Of a stretch of 64,000 bases of DNA, positions 59,888-64,000 are shown one piece after another. The notes under the pieces are model-generated. The model had not been told where the DNA came from, ran no database searches, and worked only from the letters and a program-made list of their open reading frames with translations. A program made the position numbers and the translations under genes. Each line of letters begins with the position of its first letter. Position 1 is the stretch's first letter. Origin of the DNA: Aliidiomarina minuta (lineage in GTDB: Bacteria; Pseudomonadota; Gammaproteobacteria; Enterobacterales; Alteromonadaceae); assembly GCF_003987145.1 (NCBI RefSeq), contig NZ_PIPL01000002.1, forward strand, positions 254,286-318,285, in the 5' to 3' direction.

Positions 59888-62458
59888 ATGCGCCTGGATC
59901 GTTTTACCAGTAAATTCCAATTAGCAATTTCTGACGCACAGTCATTAGCACTGGGTCGGGACCATCAGTTTATTGAACCCTTACACCTGATGACAGCGTT
60001 ACTGAATCAGGACGGCGGTTCTGTGCGACCGTTGTTGCAATCCGCAGGCGTCAATATTCCGACGTTTCGCGCCCAGTTATCCAAAGCCATTGACGAAATC
60101 CCACAAGTAGAAGGTACCGGCGGCGAAGTGCAGCTTGCGCCTGCGTCCGGAACTTTATTAAACCTGTGCGATAAGTATGCGCAAAAACGCAAAGACAAAT
60201 ATATATCAAGCGAGCTATTCGTCCTGGCTGCTACCGAGGACAAATCAAAGCTGGGTACTATTCTAAAAAATCAGGGTGTCACAGCCGAAAAAGTCGAGAA
60301 AGCGATTAACGAAATTCGTAATGGGCAACAGGTTGACGACCCTAACGCGGAAGATCAGCGTCAGGCACTGGATAAATACACTATTGATCTTACTGAGCGT
60401 GCTGAACAGGGCAAACTGGATCCTGTTATTGGCCGTGATGAAGAAATCCGCCGCACCATTCAGGTCTTGCAGCGCCGGACTAAGAATAATCCTGTGCTCA
60501 TTGGCGAACCTGGCGTAGGTAAAACTGCAATTGTCGAAGGGCTCGCGCAACGTATTATCAATGGTGAAGTTCCAGAGGGCCTGAAACACAAGCGGGTGTT
60601 GTCACTTGATTTGGGTTCATTACTGGCGGGTGCCAAATACCGTGGTGAATTTGAAGAGCGGCTGAAGGCTGTGCTGAATGAGCTGCAGCAGGAAGAGGGC
60701 CGCATTATTCTCTTTATTGATGAGCTGCATACTGTTGTCGGAGCTGGTAAAGCGGATGGCGCCATGGATGCAGGTAATATGCTCAAACCTGCACTGGCTC
60801 GCGGTGAATTGCACTGTGTGGGCGCGACCACTCTGAATGAATATCGCCAATATATTGAGAAAGACGCGGCTCTTGAGCGGCGCTTCCAGAAAGTACTGGT
60901 GAGCGAACCCAGTGTTGAAGACACCATAGCTATTTTACGCGGCTTGAAAGAAAAATATGAGCTGCATCATTCGGTGGAAATAACGGATCCGGCGATAGTC
61001 GCTGCGGCTTCCTTGTCGCATCGTTATATCAGTGACCGTCAGTTACCGGATAAAGCGATTGATTTGATCGATGAAGCGGCATCCAGCATTCGCATGCAAA
61101 TTGATTCCAAGCCGGAAGAGCTGGATCGTCTTGAGCGCCGTATGATCCAGCTTAAACTCGAGCGCGAAGCTTTGCGCAAAGAGAAAGATGACGCCAGTAA
61201 GAAGCGTCTGGAGTTGCTTGAAGAAGAATTAGCTGAACATGAAATTAAGTATAAAGAACTGGATGAAATCTGGGGTTCAGAAAAAGCGGCTTTGCAGGGC
61301 CACCAGCACATTAAAGAACAGCTGGATCAGGCTCGTAAAGATATGGAAATTGCCAGTCGCGCAGGCGACCTGAACCGTATGTCCGAGCTTCAGTATGGAC
61401 GTATTCCTGAGCTTGAACGACAGCTGGACCTGGCCTTGCAGGCTGAAATGCAGGATATGAGCTTACTACGTAACCGGGTTTCCGAAGAAGAAATAGCCGA
61501 AGTACTATCACGCTGGACCGGCATTCCGGTTGCGCGGATGCTGGAAGGCGAGCGCGATAAACTCTTGCGTATGGAAGATGCTTTGCATAAACGCGTAGTA
61601 GGGCAGCATGAAGCGGTTGTTTCAGTTGCAAATGCTATTCGTCGTTCGCGGGCAGGTCTCGGAGATCCGGATCGTCCTATCGGTTCATTTTTGTTCCTTG
61701 GCCCCACTGGGGTCGGTAAAACAGAGCTGTGTAAAGCGCTGGCTAATTTTATGTTTGATACCGATGCGGCTATGGTGCGCATTGATATGTCAGAGTTCAT
61801 GGAGAAGCACTCAGTATCACGTTTGGTGGGAGCGCCTCCTGGTTATGTAGGTTATGAAGAAGGGGGCTATTTAACTGAAGCTGTTCGACGCCGCCCTTAT
61901 TCAGTGATACTGCTGGACGAAGTTGAAAAAGCACATGCTGATGTATTTAATATTTTGCTGCAGGTACTCGATGATGGGCGTCTTACAGACGGCCAGGGGC
62001 GAACTGTCGATTTTAAGAATACCGTGATTATTATGACATCGAACCTTGGTTCTGAGCTCATTCATGAGAAAGCCGGGGAAGTGGATTATCAGGAAATGAA
62101 AACGATGATCACAGGTGTACTGGCTGGGCATTTCCGTCCGGAATTCTTAAACCGTGTAGATGAAACTGTGGTTTTCCACCCGCTTAGTGAAAAACATCTT
62201 AAACATATAGCAGGTATTCAGATCGAGCGTTTACTGGAGCGGCTACGTGAAAAAGGTTTTGAGCTGGAAATCTCAGATGAAGCTTTGACTCAGTTGGCCC
62301 GGGTAGGTTTTGACCCTGTTTTCGGAGCCAGACCTTTAAAACGAGTTATTCAGTATGAGTTAGAAAACCCATTAGCTCGTAAGTTATTAGCCGGTGAATT
62401 AACCCCCGGAGTGCCGATAAAAGTAGATGCTGGGCCAGACGGACTGGAAATCGGTTGA
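59888..62458 (+). CDS. clpB: ATP-dependent disaggregase ClpB
   Basis: 856 residues, standard length. N-domain (about 1-145), first AAA+ domain with Walker A GEPGVGKT (Lys212) and IILFIDELHTVVG, the coiled-coil M domain (about 410-525), and second AAA+ domain with GPTGVGKTE (Lys611) and VILLDEVEKAH. Both lysines have the E. coli numbering. It rescues aggregated proteins with DnaK. A sigma-32-like promoter precedes it and a strong terminator follows. Confidence 0.98.
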   Translation: MRLDRFTSKFQLAISDAQSLALGRDHQFIEPLHLMTALLNQDGGSVRPLLQSAGVNIPTFRAQLSKAIDEIPQVEGTGGEVQLAPASGTLLNLCDKYAQKRKDKYISSELFVLAATEDKSKLGTILKNQGVTAEKVEKAINEIRNGQQVDDPNAEDQRQALDKYTIDLTERAEQGKLDPVIGRDEEIRRTIQVLQRRTKNNPVLIGEPGVGKTAIVEGLAQRIINGEVPEGLKHKRVLSLDLGSLLAGAKYRGEFEERLKAVLNELQQEEGRIILFIDELHTVVGAGKADGAMDAGNMLKPALARGELHCVGATTLNEYRQYIEKDAALERRFQKVLVSEPSVEDTIAILRGLKEKYELHHSVEITDPAIVAAASLSHRYISDRQLPDKAIDLIDEAASSIRMQIDSKPEELDRLERRMIQLKLEREALRKEKDDASKKRLELLEEELAEHEIKYKELDEIWGSEKAALQGHQHIKEQLDQARKDMEIASRAGDLNRMSELQYGRIPELERQLDLALQAEMQDMSLLRNRVSEEEIAEVLSRWTGIPVARMLEGERDKLLRMEDALHKRVVGQHEAVVSVANAIRRSRAGLGDPDRPIGSFLFLGPTGVGKTELCKALANFMFDTDAAMVRIDMSEFMEKHSVSRLVGAPPGYVGYEEGGYLTEAVRRRPYSVILLDEVEKAHADVFNILLQVLDDGRLTDGQGRTVDFKNTVIIMTSNLGSELIHEKAGEVDYQEMKTMITGVLAGHFRPEFLNRVDETVVFHPLSEKHLKHIAGIQIERLLERLREKGFELEISDEALTQLARVGFDPVFGARPLKRVIQYELENPLARKLLAGELTPGVPIKVDAGPDGLEIG

Positions 62459-62464
62459 TACTAG

Positions 62465-62490
62465 AAAAGGCTCCCTGACGGGAGCCTTTT
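62465..62490 (+). terminator. Terminator of clpB
   Basis: Perfect 11-bp stem AAAAGGCTCCC (62465-62475) / GGGAGCCTTTT (62480-62490), with loop TGAC, 6 nt after the clpB stop. Confidence 0.94.
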
Positions 62491-62588
62491 CGTTTATGGC
62501 GCCGCGTTGGTTTATACTCCGAAAAAAGTATGTGTTATTCTTAGCGGCAGAATGAAATTATATTTGTTGCTTTACAGGAATTTATAAT

Positions 62589-63434
62589 ATGCCAGAGCAA
62601 AACCAGGAACAGGGAGCCAATAAGCATCGCGGCATCTATCTGTTGCCGAACCTGTTGACTACAGCCGGTTTATTTTCCGGTTTCTATGCCATTGTTGCTT
62701 CAATGAACGAGCGCTATGAAATGGCGGCCATAGCTATTTTTATTGCTATGGTGTTTGACGGCCTGGATGGCCGGGTGGCAAGAATGACACATACGGAAAG
62801 TGATTTTGGTGCTGAGTATGACAGCATGGCAGATATTGTTTCCTTTGGTATGGCCCCTGCACTGGTGGCTTATAACTGGGCACTTGCTGACTTGGGCAAG
62901 CTGGGTTGGCTCGCGGCATTTATTTTTGTTGCTGGTGGCGCTCTGCGTTTGGCTCGATTTAATACCGCGCATAATTCAGGAGCTGCCGATAAACGTTACT
63001 TTCAGGGGCTCGCTATTCCAAGCGCGGCTGCAATTGTAGCCGGTCTGGTATGGGTCGGAGCTAAGTATGAAGTTGATCCAACTAATGTGAGCCTGATAGT
63101 AGCCTTGTTTACTATTTGCTGTGGCCTCTTAATGGTGAGTAACTTCCGTTACCATTCATTTAAGGATGTTGATTGGCGCGGTAAAGTAAACTTCCTGGCT
63201 ATTCTGGTCGTTGTGCTGGCATTTGTAGTGGTTGCAACTGAGCCTGCATTGGTTTTATTTGTCCTCTTTACTGTGTATGCCATTTCAGGCCCAGTACTGA
63301 CTATAAAGAATGTCAGTAAATTAAAGCTGGAACATGTGATTGGTGATCAGCATTGTGATGAAGATGCTGATTTTAAAGCCGATGATAAAAGCAAAGCAGC
63401 AGAAGCGGAAAAAAGCGAAGATAAGAAAGAATAA
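62589..63434 (+). CDS. pssA: CDP-diacylglycerol-serine O-phosphatidyltransferase
   Basis: 281 residues, about eight membrane helices. The CDP-alcohol phosphotransferase signature D-G-x2-A-R-x8-G-x3-D-x3-D is complete in DGRVARMTHTESDFGAEYDS plus MAD. The protein makes phosphatidylserine, the precursor of phosphatidylethanolamine. It belongs to the membrane-integral type and not to the phospholipase-D-like PssA of E. coli. The hydrophilic C-terminus (about 250-281) is Lys/Glu/Asp rich. Own terminator downstream; 130 nt upstream are AT-rich. Confidence 0.92.
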   Translation: MPEQNQEQGANKHRGIYLLPNLLTTAGLFSGFYAIVASMNERYEMAAIAIFIAMVFDGLDGRVARMTHTESDFGAEYDSMADIVSFGMAPALVAYNWALADLGKLGWLAAFIFVAGGALRLARFNTAHNSGAADKRYFQGLAIPSAAAIVAGLVWVGAKYEVDPTNVSLIVALFTICCGLLMVSNFRYHSFKDVDWRGKVNFLAILVVVLAFVVVATEPALVLFVLFTVYAISGPVLTIKNVSKLKLEHVIGDQHCDEDADFKADDKSKAAEAEKSEDKKE

Positions 63435-63458
63435 AAAAGTTTAAGTTAAATTGTCAGT

Positions 63459-63487
63459 AAAGCCCTGGATATTTTTCAGGGCTTTTT
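63459..63487 (+). terminator. Terminator of pssA
   Basis: 9-bp stem AAAGCCCTG (63459-63467) / CAGGGCTTT (63477-63485), with a 9-nt loop and a T-run, 25 nt after the stop. Confidence 0.9.
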
Positions 63488-63579
63488 CGTATTTACAGCC
63501 AAAAGTGCTGCTAAAAAAAGCAGATCGTTTAAAGATCCAGCGAACGATCCTGTAATCGTAAAAAAAGCTTCAAATGGGG

Positions 63580-63607
63580 TTGCGTGTGCGCCGGGGATCT
63601 ATATAAT
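63580..63607 (+). promoter_or_regulatory. rRNA operon promoter P1
   Basis: TTGCGT (63580-63585), 16-nt spacer, TATAAT (63602-63607), followed by TCGCCTCC. An A-rich stretch (63560-63566) upstream could be an UP element. About 370 nt before the 16S start. Confidence 0.85.
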
Positions 63608-63705
63608 TCGCCTCCGTTGTCAGGCAGCCAGTTGCTGACCTGAAACGACTAAAGTTGATTGATAACACTCGGCTTTAGGGTTGAAGAAAAAGTTTTCAAA
63701 AGCTC

Positions 63706-63733
63706 TTGACTTCAGCCACGGGAAGCGTAGAAT
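63706..63733 (+). promoter_or_regulatory. rRNA operon promoter P2
   Basis: TTGACT (63706-63711), 16-nt spacer, TAGAAT (63728-63733), again followed by TCGCCTCC as in P1. Tandem promoters about 126 nt apart are usual for gammaproteobacterial rrn operons. Confidence 0.87.
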
Positions 63734-63770
63734 TCGCCTCCCTGCTACGGACTCCTTGAGACGTCAGCAA

Positions 63771-63783
63771 CGCTCTTTAACAA
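63771..63783 (+). promoter_or_regulatory. boxA antitermination site in the rRNA leader
   Basis: CGCTCTTTAACAA matches the boxA consensus (TGCTCTTTAACA) bound by NusB/S10. It lies about 40 nt after P2 and about 195 nt before 16S. The leader between it and 16S (63784-63976) shows no gene. Confidence 0.88.
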
Positions 63784-63976
63784 TATATCAAAGCCAAGCA
63801 ATCTGTGTGGGCACTTGCATTGATTGAGTACAAATAAGCCATTTCGGTGGCAGGTTATTTCGGTAACCAAAAAGCTCAATTGATGTTGGTGACTACCGAA
63901 TGAAGCGCCTTCGGGTGTGGAATTCAAATAAAGAACCAACAATTCATACGAGCACTTGTAAGTATCAAAATCTTTA

Positions 63977-64000
63977 TAATTGAAGAGTTTGATCATGGCT
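63977..64000 (+). rRNA. 16S rRNA, 5' end only
   Basis: The last 24 bases, ending TTGAAGAGTTTGATCATGGC plus T, are the universal 5' end of bacterial 16S rRNA (the 27F primer site). The gene continues beyond the window. The first base is placed by alignment to the known E. coli start and may be off by one or two. Confidence 0.97.

Overview
The window looks like chromosomal DNA of a flagellated marine gammaproteobacterium of the order Alteromonadales, most likely the Idiomarinaceae. This is inferred from the encoded proteins (FlrA/FlrB/FlrC-type flagellar control, ClpB and RluD with active-site numbering equal to E. coli, PII identical in architecture to GlnB) and not from any database search. 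About 50 protein genes, one tRNA, the first bases of a 16S rRNA, two clusters of GTAG-type REP elements and several sigma-54 promoters can be supported. No phage, insertion sequence, CRISPR array or integrase was seen.

Layout. 1-8172: the end of an MFS transporter gene followed by a tightly packed plus-strand run of a histidine kinase, a response regulator with a degenerate HD-GYP domain, a LOV/PAS-GGDEF-EAL-REC protein, a PHB-depolymerase-like lipoprotein and a GntP-type permease. 8329-13739: a large exported beta-propeller/amidohydrolase and a chemoreceptor. 13777-19632: a LysR regulator and the glyoxylate-shunt genes aceK, aceB, aceA. 19680-20284: REP cluster 1. 20285-27195 (minus): a translationally coupled four-gene phosphorelay (CHASE kinase, hybrid kinase, CheY-like protein, Hpt-REC-REC-diguanylate cyclase). 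27370-27926: REP cluster 2, a structured element carrying a copy of the tRNA-Phe 3' end, and tRNA-Phe. 28013-31898 (minus): speA, speB, pfkA. 32019-36432: an Ldh-family dehydrogenase, pdxH, a DUF3369 response regulator and an exported amidohydrolase. 36846-55132: a flagellar block (LuxR-like pseudo-response regulator, DUF1285 gene, flrA, flrBC, fliEFGHIJKLMNOPQR, flhB). 55212-63434: nadE, glnB, bamD, rluD, pgeF, clpB, pssA. 63580-64000: tandem rRNA promoters, a boxA leader and the 5' end of 16S rRNA.

How the parts work together. The flagellar regulatory cascade can be read from the DNA: FlrA (sigma-54 activator) precedes a canonical sigma-54 promoter in front of flrBC, and FlrC precedes canonical sigma-54 promoters in front of fliE, fliK and fliM. 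FlrA retains two arginines at the positions equivalent to the c-di-GMP-binding arginines of Vibrio FlrA. Two further operons in the window encode c-di-GMP enzymes: a probable phosphodiesterase (EAL with broken GGDEF) and an intact diguanylate cyclase at the end of a phosphorelay. That they act on FlrA is a hypothesis.

The most unusual items are a LOV domain that lacks both its photoactive cysteine and its signalling glutamine, a LuxR-type regulator with glutamate in place of the phosphorylated aspartate placed directly upstream of flrA, and a structured element of about 119 nt beside tRNA-Phe that carries a copy of the tRNA 3' end.
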